This document shows positions 1 to 10,613 of a stretch of DNA of 64,000 nucleotides, one piece after another; position 1 is the first letter of the stretch, and the number at the start of each line of letters is the position of its first letter. Below the pieces are notes generated by a model, which did not search any database, was not told the origin of the DNA, and saw only the letters and a program-made list of their open reading frames with translations. The DNA is taken from NCBI RefSeq assembly GCF_007859815.1, contig NZ_SJPH01000002.1, forward strand, positions 694,001-758,000, in the 5' to 3' direction. Origin of the DNA: Botrimarina hoheduenensis (GTDB lineage Bacteria; Planctomycetota; Planctomycetia; Pirellulales; Lacipirellulaceae). The position numbers and the translations under genes were made by a program.

Positions 1-1023
1 GTGATCGATGTCGTCCGTTACGTAGCGAACCGAACCGTCGCAGTAGGCGAAGTTAACACCGCCAGGGTGCAGGCTGCGGAAGCCACGCACCAACCACCAG
101 CAGGCTCCGGGATCGGGAGCCCCGTCTGCCCCCAGGCATTCCGAGTCGTTCCGGTAATCGAAGTTGATGGGCACGGAGGTGACGGCCCAGTCGCCGTCGC
201 TCGACCATGCGGCGCTATTCCCGTCGAGGGGTGAGCCCTCACCGATCATGAACGTGTTGCTCGTTCCATCGGTGATCTCGCGCATCTTGACGCCGCCGCG
301 GATATAGGTGGCGCGCCAGAAAACGCCAACACAGTCGTCACCCGTGTAACAAGAAAAACGGGGTGTATAGGTGAACCCCTGCGGTTCATTCTCGAAAGCA
401 CCATCGCCGGCGTTACCTTTGTAGCTGGTCGTAGCGACGGTTACTTGCGCGCCCAACGGTACTTGAGAGTTGCTGCTATAGGGGTACTGAGTGCCCGCCT
501 GAGCGCGGGCATTCTCATCGCTAGGGCAACTCAATACCGAGGGCTGTTGTCCGAGCGCCTGCTTGAAATCGGGGTCGAGGGTCCAGTTCATGCCCAGCTT
601 TGTCCGGTCGGTCCAGCTGCCATTCACTCCGTGATTGGGAACGTCGAACCGGTCGTAGAGCGTTTGCTCCTCAAGGAACGGCAGGGTGCGGACAATCCAG
701 CCGCCGCCATCCAAGCCCTCTTTGGGTACACCCAGAGTCGAACGGCTCACCCAGTTAAAGGACAATGCCCCGACATCAACTTTTTGGACACTGTTGCTCT
801 CGAAGTAATCCTCGTCGACGGCGAAGTGGCCGTAGGTGTCGTGGTAGTTGATCGTCGCGAGGGCGACGTTCTTCATGTTGTTGATGCAGCTCATGCGCCG
901 GGCGGCTTCGCGTGCGGCCTGCACTGCCGGCAAGAGCAACGCCACCAAGATGCCAATAATCGCGATAACGACTAGTAATTCAACGAGCGTGAACGCCCGG
1001 GGTCGATGAAGGGAACGCGTCAT
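1..1023 (-). CDS. DUF1559 pseudopilin-like protein (C-terminus cut by window edge)
   Basis: A reading frame stays open on the minus strand from an ATG at 1023 to the window edge, about 341 codons; DUF1559 proteins are usually 330-380 residues, so only a few residues are missing. The N-terminus has a type IV pilin-like methylation/cleavage segment, [16 protein letters not shown], followed by the family's AAREAARR stretch. The C-terminal family signature HPGGVNFAYCDGSVRYV is read at about 10-60. AGGA sits 7-8 nt before the ATG. It is the last gene of a leftward set with the two PEP-CTERM genes and the LacI gene, with a gap of about 98 nt upstream. DUF1559 proteins are a very expanded planctomycete family of unknown function, presumed to be membrane-anchored pseudopilins. 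The identification is solid; the role is not known. Confidence 0.93.
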   Translation of the reverse strand, partial: MTRSLHRPRAFTLVELLVVIAIIGILVALLLPAVQAAREAARRMSCINNMKNVALATINYHDTYGHFAVDEDYFESNSVQKVDVGALSFNWVSRSTLGVPKEGLDGGGWIVRTLPFLEEQTLYDRFDVPNHGVNGSWTDRTKLGMNWTLDPDFKQALGQQPSVLSCPSDENARAQAGTQYPYSSNSQVPLGAQVTVATTSYKGNAGDGAFENEPQGFTYTPRFSCYTGDDCVGVFWRATYIRGGVKMREITDGTSNTFMIGEGSPLDGNSAAWSSDGDWAVTSVPINFDYRNDSECLGADGAPDPGACWWLVRGFRSLHPGGVNFAYCDGSVRYVTDDIDH

Positions 1024-1121
1024 GCTCGCTATCCTGTGAACGTAGACATTTTACGTGAGAGAAGAAAAAAGTGGCGCTGGCGAACCCCCTGCACGTTCGC
1101 CAGCGCCTCGCTGACGGTGCG

Positions 1122-2537
1122 CTAGCGCTTCAGAGCGTCGCGACGCCCCCCCACCAAGAGCAACACCATCGAACTCATGATTAATACGGCAGTCGGTTCT
1201 GGCACGGCCGCTGCGCCAGCAACGCCAAAGCCCCAGTTGCCCAGCAGCGCATTCAGCTCGCCGTTGTCGACGGGCGAGGTGAAGCCGTTGATCCACGAGG
1301 CGGGAACGGTGGGCGAACCCCAGCTGCCCAGGAGCAGGTTCAGGTCGCCGTTATCGACTTTGCCGTCGCCGTTGAAGTCGCCATCAACCGCCGTGGGGGT
1401 GAACTGCACGATCGAGAACCGCGCGATCTCGATGCCCAGTGCACCGAGTGAGTTGTCGGCGTCTACTTGAATCTGCAGCTGGCTGAGATCGAAATTCTGG
1501 AGCCCGTCACCGCCGTTGGCGAAGCCAAAGGTGGTGAGGAATCCGCTTTCCGATCCCGATCCGAGGGGGATCGTGAGGGTGGTGAACCCACTCGAGTTGA
1601 ATTCGCTCGTATCGACCGTGAAGATAAAGTCTTCATTGCCCAAACCGGGGCCGCTGTCGTCGCCGTCGTTGTCACCCATCAGCAGGTTGAAGCTGGTCGC
1701 GGCGTTGCCGGGCAACAGCCGGGCCTCGACCTCGATGGCGTACTCGGTTGCTTCGAAATCGACGCTCAAGCCGGTGAATCCTAGCCCGCCCCCTGCGAGC
1801 GGGGTGGCGCTCAGCGCGGTGTTGATGACAAAATTACCGTTGGTCTGATCGACAACTCCTGTCTCTTGGAAGGTCCCGAAGCTGAAGCTCTGCAATTGAG
1901 AGGCAAACGTCGCGGGGGTTAGCTCGATGAGGGTCGTTTCAGCCGAATCGACGAGGGTCACGCTTTCGATGTCTACCTGCAGACGCTCTGCGAGACCGAA
2001 GACGGTCTGGATCTGCACCTGCGCCAAGCCATAGTTCTGGATGCCGTCACCGGGCATATCCCCGAAGCCACCTTGTGTGAAGAGCGGGCCAAGGTTGAGC
2101 GGCTTGGTAAGCGTCACAAAACCGTCCACGGGGCTGATGCCGGTGAGATCGAACTCGTAGACGTGCTCATCGCTGAAGCCCGCACCATCGAGATCCTTAA
2201 GCGTGACACGAAACTGTTGTGCCACGTTGTTGGCACCAACTTGCAGACGCACTTCGAGCTGAGTGGTGTTGACGTCGAAATCCGCAGCGATGTCGGAACC
2301 GGCACCGCCGAAGTAGTCGCCGTTTGAGTCGAAGTCGTTGATGTCGAGGCTCAGCAGCCCCATCGAGGAGTCGAACGTACCAAAGAAGTTGTCGTCAAAA
2401 TCACCGAATCGAAAGCCGTTGGCGTTGAACTGATCCGCGTCAAACGTTGCGACAGCAACGGCCGAAGCCGTCGTCGCAACAAGTGTCAAAGCGATACCGC
2501 TGAGCAGTTGCCGCGCAGCGACATGATAAGAACTCAT
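1122..2537 (-). CDS. PEP-CTERM exported protein with tandem beta-sandwich modules and a dockerin-like domain
   Basis: About 471 residues. A hydrophobic signal peptide is followed by two long beta-rich, Asp/Gly/Asn-rich modules (roughly residues 30-200 and 205-375). A dockerin-like pair follows, with calcium-loop motifs [16 protein letters not shown] and then [15 protein letters not shown]. The C-terminus is a PEP-CTERM signal: VPEP, a hydrophobic helix and a GGRR basic tail. PEP-CTERM proteins are processed by an exosortase and go to the outer surface or matrix. The ATG at 2537 is chosen because GGAG lies 6 nt upstream; a GTG at 2549 is the alternative. The first module resembles the 228-residue protein upstream and the N-terminal region of the xylanase at 5016, suggesting glycan binding. 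No catalytic motif is seen. Confidence 0.85.
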   Translation of the reverse strand: MSSYHVAARQLLSGIALTLVATTASAVAVATFDADQFNANGFRFGDFDDNFFGTFDSSMGLLSLDINDFDSNGDYFGGAGSDIAADFDVNTTQLEVRLQVGANNVAQQFRVTLKDLDGAGFSDEHVYEFDLTGISPVDGFVTLTKPLNLGPLFTQGGFGDMPGDGIQNYGLAQVQIQTVFGLAERLQVDIESVTLVDSAETTLIELTPATFASQLQSFSFGTFQETGVVDQTNGNFVINTALSATPLAGGGLGFTGLSVDFEATEYAIEVEARLLPGNAATSFNLLMGDNDGDDSGPGLGNEDFIFTVDTSEFNSSGFTTLTIPLGSGSESGFLTTFGFANGGDGLQNFDLSQLQIQVDADNSLGALGIEIARFSIVQFTPTAVDGDFNGDGKVDNGDLNLLLGSWGSPTVPASWINGFTSPVDNGELNALLGNWGFGVAGAAAVPEPTAVLIMSSMVLLLVGGRRDALKR

Positions 2538-2635
2538 CGTGGTCTCCACAGAAGGGTGTGCGAGAAGAGTGGGGAGGGGGAGATCGGCTGTTCTGTAAAC
2601 CGCTTAATCAAAACTAAGAACGAATCAAAGCCTTA

Positions 2636-3322
2636 TCAGCTCCGACGTCGCTGGCCAAGAATCATCATCGAAATCAACACGCCACCCAGCGATGCCGGCT
2701 CGGGGATCGACGGGGTTATGCGCAGATAATCCACCTCGACATTGAGTCGGCCGGTGGAACCGAACGGAGTCTGAATCTGGATCTGACGCAGCCCCGGATC
2801 GACGGCTCCGTTACCCAGGGTGAAACCAAAAGCACCTTGACTGAAAAGCGGCGTGCTCAGGGGCAGCGTGAGCACGTGGAACTCGCCGTCGTTGGGAACC
2901 GAGAGCAGATTGAACTCGTACTGGTGCTCGTCGGCCGTTCCGGCCCCGTCGTCATCGATAAAGACGGCGCGAAGGGCGCCGGCCGCATTGTTCGGTAGCA
3001 GCTTGACGCGCAGCTCCCATTGGTGCGTAGCCGCATCGAAGTGTTGGGGAACAAAGGTCATCGATCCGGGCGGGTTCTCGACCACATAATCGACGCCGAC
3101 CCCACCAAACACTCCGTTTGAGGCGTTGTTATCGCTGACGTCAAAAACGAGGCTCGTTGCGGTCTCGGTAACCGCCCCGCCGCCGAAATCATCGAAAGTG
3201 AACGAGCCGAAGCCGTTAACCGGATCATTCGTGGGGAGCGCGTTCTCGTCGAACACGAGCGTCGCGGCTGATAGGGGGACGGCGAGCAGTAGGCACGGCA
3301 GCACGAACAAGAGGCGAATCAT
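2636..3322 (-). CDS. Short PEP-CTERM exported protein with one beta-sandwich module
   Basis: About 228 residues: signal peptide, one beta-rich module, then SIPEP, a hydrophobic segment and a QRRRS tail typical of PEP-CTERM sorting. The module shares local patterns (LPNNAAG, DDDGAGTADEH, QIQIQTPFG) with the first module of the neighbouring 471-residue protein, which reads GANNVAQ, DLDGAGFSDEH and QVQIQTVFG at matching places, so the two are paralogous. There is no dockerin-like domain. It lies 86 nt upstream of the longer protein and 135 nt downstream of the LacI gene, all leftward, so one transcript is likely. The start could be ATG 3322 or GTG 3331; neither has a clear ribosome site. Non-catalytic carbohydrate binding is an inference. 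Confidence 0.8.
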   Translation of the reverse strand: MIRLLFVLPCLLLAVPLSAATLVFDENALPTNDPVNGFGSFTFDDFGGGAVTETATSLVFDVSDNNASNGVFGGVGVDYVVENPPGSMTFVPQHFDAATHQWELRVKLLPNNAAGALRAVFIDDDGAGTADEHQYEFNLLSVPNDGEFHVLTLPLSTPLFSQGAFGFTLGNGAVDPGLRQIQIQTPFGSTGRLNVEVDYLRITPSIPEPASLGGVLISMMILGQRRRS

Positions 3323-3466
3323 GAGGAACACTCAGGGGATAGAGTCTTGAGAAGCTAGGGAAGCTGTTTCCCGTCATCGAAGAAGGTGGATGGCGTTAAG
3401 GGGATGGCGTTGCAGAAAAAAAGACGCGGATCGGTGGCGTGCCGCGAAGACGATCGCAGCAGTCGA

Positions 3467-4468
3467 CTAACGATTCTTTGAAGAAGGGGGAGCGGTCGTG
3501 CTGCGAATGACAAGCCGTTGCCGCAAAACGAGATTCTCTAAGGGGGCTTCAGGATCGTTGATCCGAGCGATGAGCTGCTGAGCGCCAAGCCTTCCCATCT
3601 CGGCGGTTTCAAACCCGACGACGGTAAGAGGTGGCGTCATGTACTTGGTTATTGCCATGTCGTTAAACGCGACGAGGCTAAGGTCGGTGGGAATCGCCAA
3701 CCCGTGCGACCAAGCTGCGTGCGTAATCAGCAGGGCCTCAACATGGCAGTAGGCAACAATGGCGGTCGGCGGCTCGGGTGCGAGCAAGCGGCCGATCGCT
3801 TCGTCGATGTCGCTGCGCCAAAACGCGATCTGATCGGCGAGACCCGCCTCGCGCATCGCACGCTCGTAGCCTGACCGGCGTTGGGTAACGCTCACATGTT
3901 CACGGATGGTATCGGCGATATAAAAAACGATGCGCTTGTGACCTAGGCCGATGAGATGGCGGGTTGCTAGGTAGCCGCCCGAAGCATCATCGGTGCCGAT
4001 GGAGGGGGCCCCCTCGAATTGGTCGTTGAGCAGCATCACGGGCAGTCGGCCGTCTCGGATAACCTCTTCGGTCGACTCCGGAACGTGCTGCAGAAACGCC
4101 AAGCCATCAACGCCGTTGCCATAGACAAGCCCTTTCCAGTCACTGGAAGGGGTGACGGGGATCAGCCGCAGATCGTAATTCAGCTCTTGCAGAGACTGGG
4201 TGAACGAGATGGCGATCTCGTTCATCGGATCCTCGAAGATCCACATCGGGTCCGAATACAGCAGGCCAATGGTGTGAGTCTTACCCCGCGAAAAGGCCCG
4301 CGCACGCCAATTGGGCCGATAGCCGAGCTCTTCGGAGATGCGCAGGATCTCTTGCGCACGCTTGGCGCTCTTGCGATGGGCCCCTTTAACATCACCGCGG
4401 AGCACGCGCGCGACAGTCGAGCTGGAAACCCCAGCCCGTTCGGCAATTTCGTCGATCGATACCGACAT
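3467..4468 (-). CDS. LacI/GalR-family transcriptional regulator (locus A)
   Basis: 333 residues, full length for the family. The N-terminal LacI helix-turn-helix is plain: SIDEIAERAGVSSSTVARVL, then a hinge region ending in the LGYRPN consensus. The rest is a periplasmic-binding-protein-like sensor domain (IGLLYSDP, VDGLAFL, GHKRIVFY, LSLVAFNDM), which would bind a sugar effector. The gene heads a leftward set with two PEP-CTERM genes and a DUF1559 gene, and is divergent from a GH10 xylanase and xylose isomerase. Control of both arms in response to a xylan-derived sugar is the natural inference. A near-perfect palindrome at 4784-4801 in the shared intergenic region is a good operator candidate. 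Confidence 0.95.
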   Translation of the reverse strand: MSVSIDEIAERAGVSSSTVARVLRGDVKGAHRKSAKRAQEILRISEELGYRPNWRARAFSRGKTHTIGLLYSDPMWIFEDPMNEIAISFTQSLQELNYDLRLIPVTPSSDWKGLVYGNGVDGLAFLQHVPESTEEVIRDGRLPVMLLNDQFEGAPSIGTDDASGGYLATRHLIGLGHKRIVFYIADTIREHVSVTQRRSGYERAMREAGLADQIAFWRSDIDEAIGRLLAPEPPTAIVAYCHVEALLITHAAWSHGLAIPTDLSLVAFNDMAITKYMTPPLTVVGFETAEMGRLGAQQLIARINDPEAPLENLVLRQRLVIRSTTAPPSSKNR

Positions 4469-5015
4469 AGTTTCTCGTCGTGGTCTCTTTAGATAGTCGT
4501 TATCTTGGAAGCGAACGCGTTTCGCCCCAAAATGATCTCCGGCTAAGGCGCCGTCAGTCGAAAAAGGGGGGATTCAAGTACTTGCCATAAGCGTCTGCTT
4601 AGCAGGGCAGTATGCCAACGCTGCCATATTGGCCAAGCGGATCGCTTCAGAGGAGCACCGTAGCAGGGAGAAAAGCCGAGAATACGCTGGCGGGCCAGCA
4701 GCAGCGAATTTAATCGCTAGTATCCTCTTTCCTTCTGCTTTTTAAGCTCGATCCGAGCGGGTGTCAACAACTTTCGACGAGATTTTGACAGCGCTGGCAA
4801 ATTGTGCCAAAATCGTTACTAACGCGGTGGCGATCAACGGTGAAACCAGTGGCTTCTCCTGCGTCGTCCTGCTGCGCAGGCGCGGACTTCATCGGCAAGC
4901 TCGCGACGAAGAGCAACACCGACGGTCTTCTTTCTTCTTCTCACAACGCACGTCTGGCCCTTTAGAGGATGAGCTCTAGGGTTCAGCCTCTGCCTCGCCT
5001 CCTTCGGAACGCACG
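4469..5015. other. Divergent intergenic region between LacI gene and xylanase gene
   Basis: 547 bp with no convincing gene; short frames here have no recognisable product. It must hold the promoters of the leftward LacI operon and of the rightward xylanase. Three symmetrical sequences stand out: GCGAACGCGTTTCGC at 4511-4525, a perfect 5-bp inverted repeat TAAGC-GTCT-GCTTA at 4588-4601, and the strong palindrome at 4784-4801 listed separately. The middle part is more AT-rich than the flanking genes. Confidence 0.7.
4784..4801. promoter_or_regulatory. Candidate LacI-family operator upstream of xylanase
   Basis: TTTGACAGCGCTGGCAAA is an 18-bp inverted repeat around a central GC, with one mismatched pair (A against G) in each 9-bp half. 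Central AGCGCT flanked by mirrored TG/CA steps is typical of LacI-family operators controlling glycoside hydrolases. It is about 215 nt upstream of the xylanase start and 315 nt from the divergent LacI start. Function is inferred from symmetry and position. Confidence 0.55.
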
Positions 5016-7151
5016 ATGCCATCTTCTGCGCCCTTGCGATTGTCGTCTCGCAACAGCATGCCGCTTGTTAACCCCTCAAGCTCACTGGCGGGGGTCCGGA
5101 TCACAGCAAGTCGGATAGCGGTGTCGTTGGTGGTTGGACTCGTGATGACCTCCTCTGCCGAATCAGCCGAGCTGGTTCTGAGCGATTTCAACGGCACAGG
5201 GTTTGACTACACGTTTAGTGGCTTCAACCAAACGATCGGTGCCACTGGCGTCCGCTTGACCGATCCCACCGACAACTCGGGCGGAGCCGGCATCGGCCTG
5301 GGGTCGCTTAATCTGAACAGCTTTGCGAACGGCCGATTGGTCATCGATGTGACACCGCTTGTAGGGAACGGTGCGAACCGCTTCGACCTCGAGCTGATCG
5401 AATCTTCCACCAACGGCCAGACCTCGCGAAGCGGTAAATGGTCTTTCGATGTTTCGTCGTTAACCCCTGGCGTGCCGACAACTCTTGTTTCGCGTACGAC
5501 GCTCGACGCGCCGGATACGGGTATCGGCGATTTTCAGAATCTGAACCTGGGACAGATCTCGACATGGCAGGTGCTCGGTGATTTCACCACCGCTGCTCCG
5601 TTCGATTTCTCATTCGATCGAGTGGCGATCTCGACCGATGTTGCCCCGCCGCCGGCTTACCCCGGTGCCGAGCCGAACGCTCCCTGGCGAACCCAGGCGG
5701 CAAGTCAGATTGAGGTGGTTCGCAAAGCGGACTTTGCCGTGTCGGTGGTTGATGCGGCGGGGAATCCGGTCCCTTCCGCCACGGTGCAGTTCAACATGCG
5801 CGAGCATGAGTTCGGCTTCGGTTCAGCGGTTCAAGCCTTCCGTTTACGAGACAACCAGCCACAGCATGCCACCTACAAGAGTTTTACCTCGCAGCTCTTC
5901 AACCTCGCGACGATCGAGAACAACCTGAAGTGGCCTGCCTGGGAAGGGGAATGGGGCGGCCTGTGGACGCAGCAGGGCGCGCTCGCAGCGCTCGACTGGC
6001 TCGACCAGCAAGGGCTCGACGCGCGGGGCCACGTTATGGTTTGGCCGGGCAAAGACAACCTTCCGCAAGACCTCCGTCAGATGCTTGCGGATAATGATCT
6101 GAATCCCGCCGAACAAACCGCCGTGCGGAATCGGATCGCTGCCCATATCGCCTCGATCGCCGCGGCGACCAACGGCAAGTTGGCCGGCTGGGACGTCATC
6201 AACGAGACCCGCACCAACAACGATCTGATGCGCGAGCTGAGCGAGGGTGACCAGGCGATGGTCACGTGGTTCCAGCAGGCCGCCGCCGCTGCTGGAGAGG
6301 CCGACCTCTATATCAACGACTTCGGCATCCTCAACAACTGGGGTGCCGGCAACAACCGCAACCAGTACTTCAACACCATCCAGCAGCTCCAAGCCCAGGG
6401 TGCCCCGGTCGAGGGGATTGGCTTTCAAGGGCACTTCGTCGAGAGCGACATCTCGGGTCCCGAACAGATTTGGGAGGTCCTCGATCAGTTTCAGCAACTG
6501 GGACTGAAGATGCAGATCACCGAATTCGACTTCGATACCACCGACGAACAGCTCCAGGCCGACTATCTGCGCGACTTCATGACCGCGGTTTTCGCGCACG
6601 AAGGAATCGACGACTTCATCATGTGGGGTTTCTGGGAAGACGCCCACTGGAAGCCCGATGCCGCGATGTTCCGTAGCGACTGGTCGATCAAACCCAATGG
6701 CGAGGCATACCTCGACTTGGTCTACAACCAATGGTGGACCGACGAGAGCACGACGACCGACGCCTTGGGTGAGACGTCGGCTCGCGGCTTCAAGGGCGAT
6801 TATCTGGTCACCGCCTCGGCTCGCGGAGAAAGTGTCAGCCAGACGGCGACCCTCTCTACGGATGGAGCACTACTGACGATTGTCTTGCCGTTTCTGGTTG
6901 GCGACTACAACAACGATGGCTTTGTCGATGCCGCTGACTACACGGTCTGGCGCGACTCGAAAGACACAACTGTCACCCCGGGCACGGGTGCCGATGGCAA
7001 CGGCGACGGCTTCATCAATCAGGCCGACTATCTGATCTGGAACAACAACTTCGGAGCGGCCTTCCCGCCCGCGGCGGCGGTGCCTGAGCCAGCCAGCGCG
7101 GTGGCGCTCGCGCTGATGACCATCATTGCGAGCGGACGTCGGCGCGGTTAA
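5016..7151 (+). CDS. GH10 endo-1,4-beta-xylanase, exported, with dockerin-like domain and PEP-CTERM
   Basis: 711 residues. A signal peptide (hydrophobic around 34-48) is followed by a beta-rich module at about 52-206. The GH10 region is at about 235-575, with catalytic acid/base Glu397 in WDVINE and nucleophile Glu503 in ITEFD. A dockerin-like pair follows at about 628-680 ([19 protein letters not shown] and [16 protein letters not shown]). The PEP-CTERM tail starts at VPEP, about 689, and ends ASGRRRG. GH10 enzymes cut internal xylan linkages; the tail predicts surface attachment. The N-terminal module resembles those of the divergent PEP-CTERM proteins. Xylose isomerase follows 73 nt later, giving a xylan-to-xylulose sequence. 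ATG 5058 is an alternative start. Confidence in GH10 is high. Confidence 0.93.
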   Translation: MPSSAPLRLSSRNSMPLVNPSSSLAGVRITASRIAVSLVVGLVMTSSAESAELVLSDFNGTGFDYTFSGFNQTIGATGVRLTDPTDNSGGAGIGLGSLNLNSFANGRLVIDVTPLVGNGANRFDLELIESSTNGQTSRSGKWSFDVSSLTPGVPTTLVSRTTLDAPDTGIGDFQNLNLGQISTWQVLGDFTTAAPFDFSFDRVAISTDVAPPPAYPGAEPNAPWRTQAASQIEVVRKADFAVSVVDAAGNPVPSATVQFNMREHEFGFGSAVQAFRLRDNQPQHATYKSFTSQLFNLATIENNLKWPAWEGEWGGLWTQQGALAALDWLDQQGLDARGHVMVWPGKDNLPQDLRQMLADNDLNPAEQTAVRNRIAAHIASIAAATNGKLAGWDVINETRTNNDLMRELSEGDQAMVTWFQQAAAAAGEADLYINDFGILNNWGAGNNRNQYFNTIQQLQAQGAPVEGIGFQGHFVESDISGPEQIWEVLDQFQQLGLKMQITEFDFDTTDEQLQADYLRDFMTAVFAHEGIDDFIMWGFWEDAHWKPDAAMFRSDWSIKPNGEAYLDLVYNQWWTDESTTTDALGETSARGFKGDYLVTASARGESVSQTATLSTDGALLTIVLPFLVGDYNNDGFVDAADYTVWRDSKDTTVTPGTGADGNGDGFINQADYLIWNNNFGAAFPPAAAVPEPASAVALALMTIIASGRRRG

Positions 7152-7224
7152 ACCACGGGGGGCAGATAACCCTGCCGACACCTTACCTGACCGATTTCCT
7201 AATCAACCTGCCTCGTTCGACGCC

Positions 7225-8538
<1,314 letters not shown>

Positions 8539-8635
8539 TCAAGTTGCGGCCTTCGCCAGCGCCCGCATCATCGGCAAGCAGCCGCGAGTATCGTTGCTTT
8601 TGTTGGTCTGGCCAGCTGACCGGCAGGCCACTAAA

Positions 8636-8669
8636 GCCGGCGCGAATTTAAGCCGGCACGAATTTTTTT
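8636..8669 (+). terminator. Intrinsic terminator after xylA
   Basis: GCCGGC at 8636-8641 and again at 8652-8657 can pair across a 10-nt loop. A run of seven T follows at 8663-8669. It is about 100 nt past the xylA stop. Two further hairpins follow, a 5-bp stem at 8672-8684 and a perfect 9-bp stem (CGCCCACGG/CCGTGGGCG) at 8697-8721, neither with a T run; they lie in the 5' region of the next gene. Confidence 0.6.
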
Positions 8670-8771
8670 GACAGGCGCTGCCTGAAGCGTCAGACTCGCC
8701 CACGGAACAGTACCGTGGGCGGGTTAACCGGTTGGCTCGGGATACCGCCCTCCTTTCTTCAAAAGGGGCAA

Positions 8772-9650
8772 ATGATGCGCGCAGGTGATCGAAGACGGGC
8801 CGATGCAAGGTTGAAACGGTGCCTAGCCACGCTAGCTCCGCTGGGCCAAGCCGTGTTGGGCGTGCTCACGCTACTCGCGTTCTTGTTGCCAGCCACGGTG
8901 CAGGCGATTCAGCCCGCAGCGGTGGAAGTCGTGCGTGAATCGCTGGATTCCGCCCAACCACAATCCAAAGAGCCAGGCCTATCACAAACCGGCGAGGCAG
9001 TCCCCCAGCAGTCCGCGGTGACTTCCCAACGGCGCATCTGGCTCGATGCCTACCCCGAACGCAGCGAAGCAATCCTCCGCCAGCTCGATGCGTCGTTGGG
9101 GTCGGCCGGCTTTGATTTTCAAGAGATCCCGCTCGAAGAGCTGGTCGCATTCGTCGAAGATACATTCGGTTTCGAGATAATTCTCGATAGCAACGCGCTC
9201 GACGAAGCGGGGATCGGTACCGACGAGCCGGTGACCAGTTCGTTGAAAGATGCCAAGCTGGGCGTGGCCTTGGAGTCGGTGCTCCGCAAATTGAGTTTGA
9301 CCTATGCGGTGCGTGATGGCGTCCTCACGATTACGAGCGAGAATCGTGCCCAAGAGATTGCCTGCGTGGCGATCTATCCGGTGCGTGATCTGTTCGGCTC
9401 GGTGCCCGACTATGCGGCCCTCGTGGCCACCATCCAGAAATGCCTTTCTGCCAACGCCACGGGGGACGTGCAGGTGATGGTCGTGCCCCAACGCGGCGCG
9501 CTGGTGGTGAGTGGTGATACGGCCGCGCACCAATCAATCCAGCGCTTGATTGCCGGGCTGCGCGAGGCTCCGCTGGACGACAACTGGCAGCCCCCCGTGG
9601 TAGAAGATGTATTCGGAGAACAAGGATTAAGTGGGGGCGGCCAATTTTAG
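8772..9650 (+). CDS. Exported STN-domain (secretin/TonB short N-terminal-like) protein
   Basis: 292 residues. The start at ATG 8772 is supported by AAGGGG 4-5 nt upstream. A long basic N-region precedes a hydrophobic signal segment (AVLGVLTLLAFLLPATVQA). At about residues 105-195 there is an STN-type fold: a FDFQEIPLEELVAFVEDTFG-like strand-helix, then a second half with LKLGVALESVLRKLSLTYAV-type spacing and DGVLTITS. Planctomycetes have many proteins with this module linked to secretin-like machinery, though this one has no secretin barrel. The C-terminal part (YPVRDLFG, QRGALVVSG, IQRLIAGL) looks like a secretin N-domain repeat. Its partner and role are unknown. Confidence 0.75.
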   Translation: MMRAGDRRRADARLKRCLATLAPLGQAVLGVLTLLAFLLPATVQAIQPAAVEVVRESLDSAQPQSKEPGLSQTGEAVPQQSAVTSQRRIWLDAYPERSEAILRQLDASLGSAGFDFQEIPLEELVAFVEDTFGFEIILDSNALDEAGIGTDEPVTSSLKDAKLGVALESVLRKLSLTYAVRDGVLTITSENRAQEIACVAIYPVRDLFGSVPDYAALVATIQKCLSANATGDVQVMVVPQRGALVVSGDTAAHQSIQRLIAGLREAPLDDNWQPPVVEDVFGEQGLSGGGQF

Positions 9651-9728
9651 GCCCTTAATGCCTGGCAGCCCCGGTACCTGCCACGCTACTTATCAACGCC
9701 GCTCGATCAAACTCAAGGTATGAACTGA

Positions 9729-10613
9729 TTGGCCCGAGATTCGCTTGATCGTTCGGCCGTTTGCGAAGCGTTCCACGCCGCCTGGACGCGCGTGATTGTT
9801 ACGGCCCAAGATGAAGAGTGGCTCGCCGCTGCGACTGCCGCGCTAACCGGTTATGGCACAAGCGTCATCGGCTGCGATGCCGAGCTGGCCGTCGAACGCC
9901 GACTGTCGGGCAACGAAACTCCCGATGGCCGACCCGGCGTGGCGATCATGGCGTTTGCGTTCAGCGTCGCTAAGGTGGCGCGGGCGATCGCCAACCGCGT
10001 GGGCCAAGCCGTGTTGACATGCCCCACCGCTGCGCTCTTCGATGGCTTGCCGGAAGCCGCCGAGCGTGCGCCGCTGGGTGATTACCTGCACTACTTTGGC
10101 GATGGCCACGAGCGCACCAGTGGTCAAGCCTGGGTCCTTCCGGTAATGGAGGGCGACATTGCGATCCCAGCCACCTGTGGCGTTGCGTCGGGCGTGGCGG
10201 GAGGCAACCTGATCTTTATGGGGAGCGCTCCGGCACCGGTGCTCGCGGCGGCGCGCAGCGCGGCTCTAGCGCTCGCCGACCTCGCGGGGGTCATCACGCC
10301 GTTCCCCGGCGGCGTTTGCCGGAGCGGCAGCAAAGTCGGCTCCCGTTACTCGGCCCTGGTGGCCTCGACGAACGAAGCGTATTGCCCGACGCTCCGCGAC
10401 CGCGTCGCGACACGGTTGCCAGAGGGTGCCACGGTGGCCTACGAGGTCATCATCAACGCCGCAGAAGAAACTTTGCTCCGCCAAGCGATGCAGATTGCGA
10501 TCCGTACGGGCCAGGGGCCCGCGGTGCTCGGTATCACGGCAAGCTCGTACGGTGGCAAACTGGGCAAGATTGTTATCCCGCTTGTTGAGCTGGCTGATGG
10601 CGAGAAGCGGTAA
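9729..10613 (+). CDS. fhcD: Formylmethanofuran--tetrahydromethanopterin N-formyltransferase
   Basis: 294 residues, near the usual 295-300. The enzyme moves a formyl group between methanofuran and tetrahydromethanopterin, and in bacteria is part of the Fhc complex of H4MPT-linked C1 oxidation. Family-typical stretches are GYGTSVIGCDAE, the ETPDGRPGV segment, PFPGGVCRSGSKVGSRY, ASTNEAYCPTLRD and the C-terminal SSYGGKLGKIVIPL. The start is apparently TTG at 9729: AAGG is about 10 nt upstream and an ATG at 9720 stops after two codons. No other Fhc or H4MPT pathway gene is nearby, so the cluster is dispersed. Planctomycetes are among the few bacterial groups known to keep this archaeal-type pathway. 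Confidence 0.93.
   Translation: MARDSLDRSAVCEAFHAAWTRVIVTAQDEEWLAAATAALTGYGTSVIGCDAELAVERRLSGNETPDGRPGVAIMAFAFSVAKVARAIANRVGQAVLTCPTAALFDGLPEAAERAPLGDYLHYFGDGHERTSGQAWVLPVMEGDIAIPATCGVASGVAGGNLIFMGSAPAPVLAAARSAALALADLAGVITPFPGGVCRSGSKVGSRYSALVASTNEAYCPTLRDRVATRLPEGATVAYEVIINAAEETLLRQAMQIAIRTGQGPAVLGITASSYGGKLGKIVIPLVELADGEKR

Noticed and set aside
1122..7151. Cellulosome interpretation of the dockerin-like domains
   Set aside because: No cohesin or scaffoldin is in the window and the domains sit next to PEP-CTERM tails, so surface sorting rather than a classical cellulosome is more likely.
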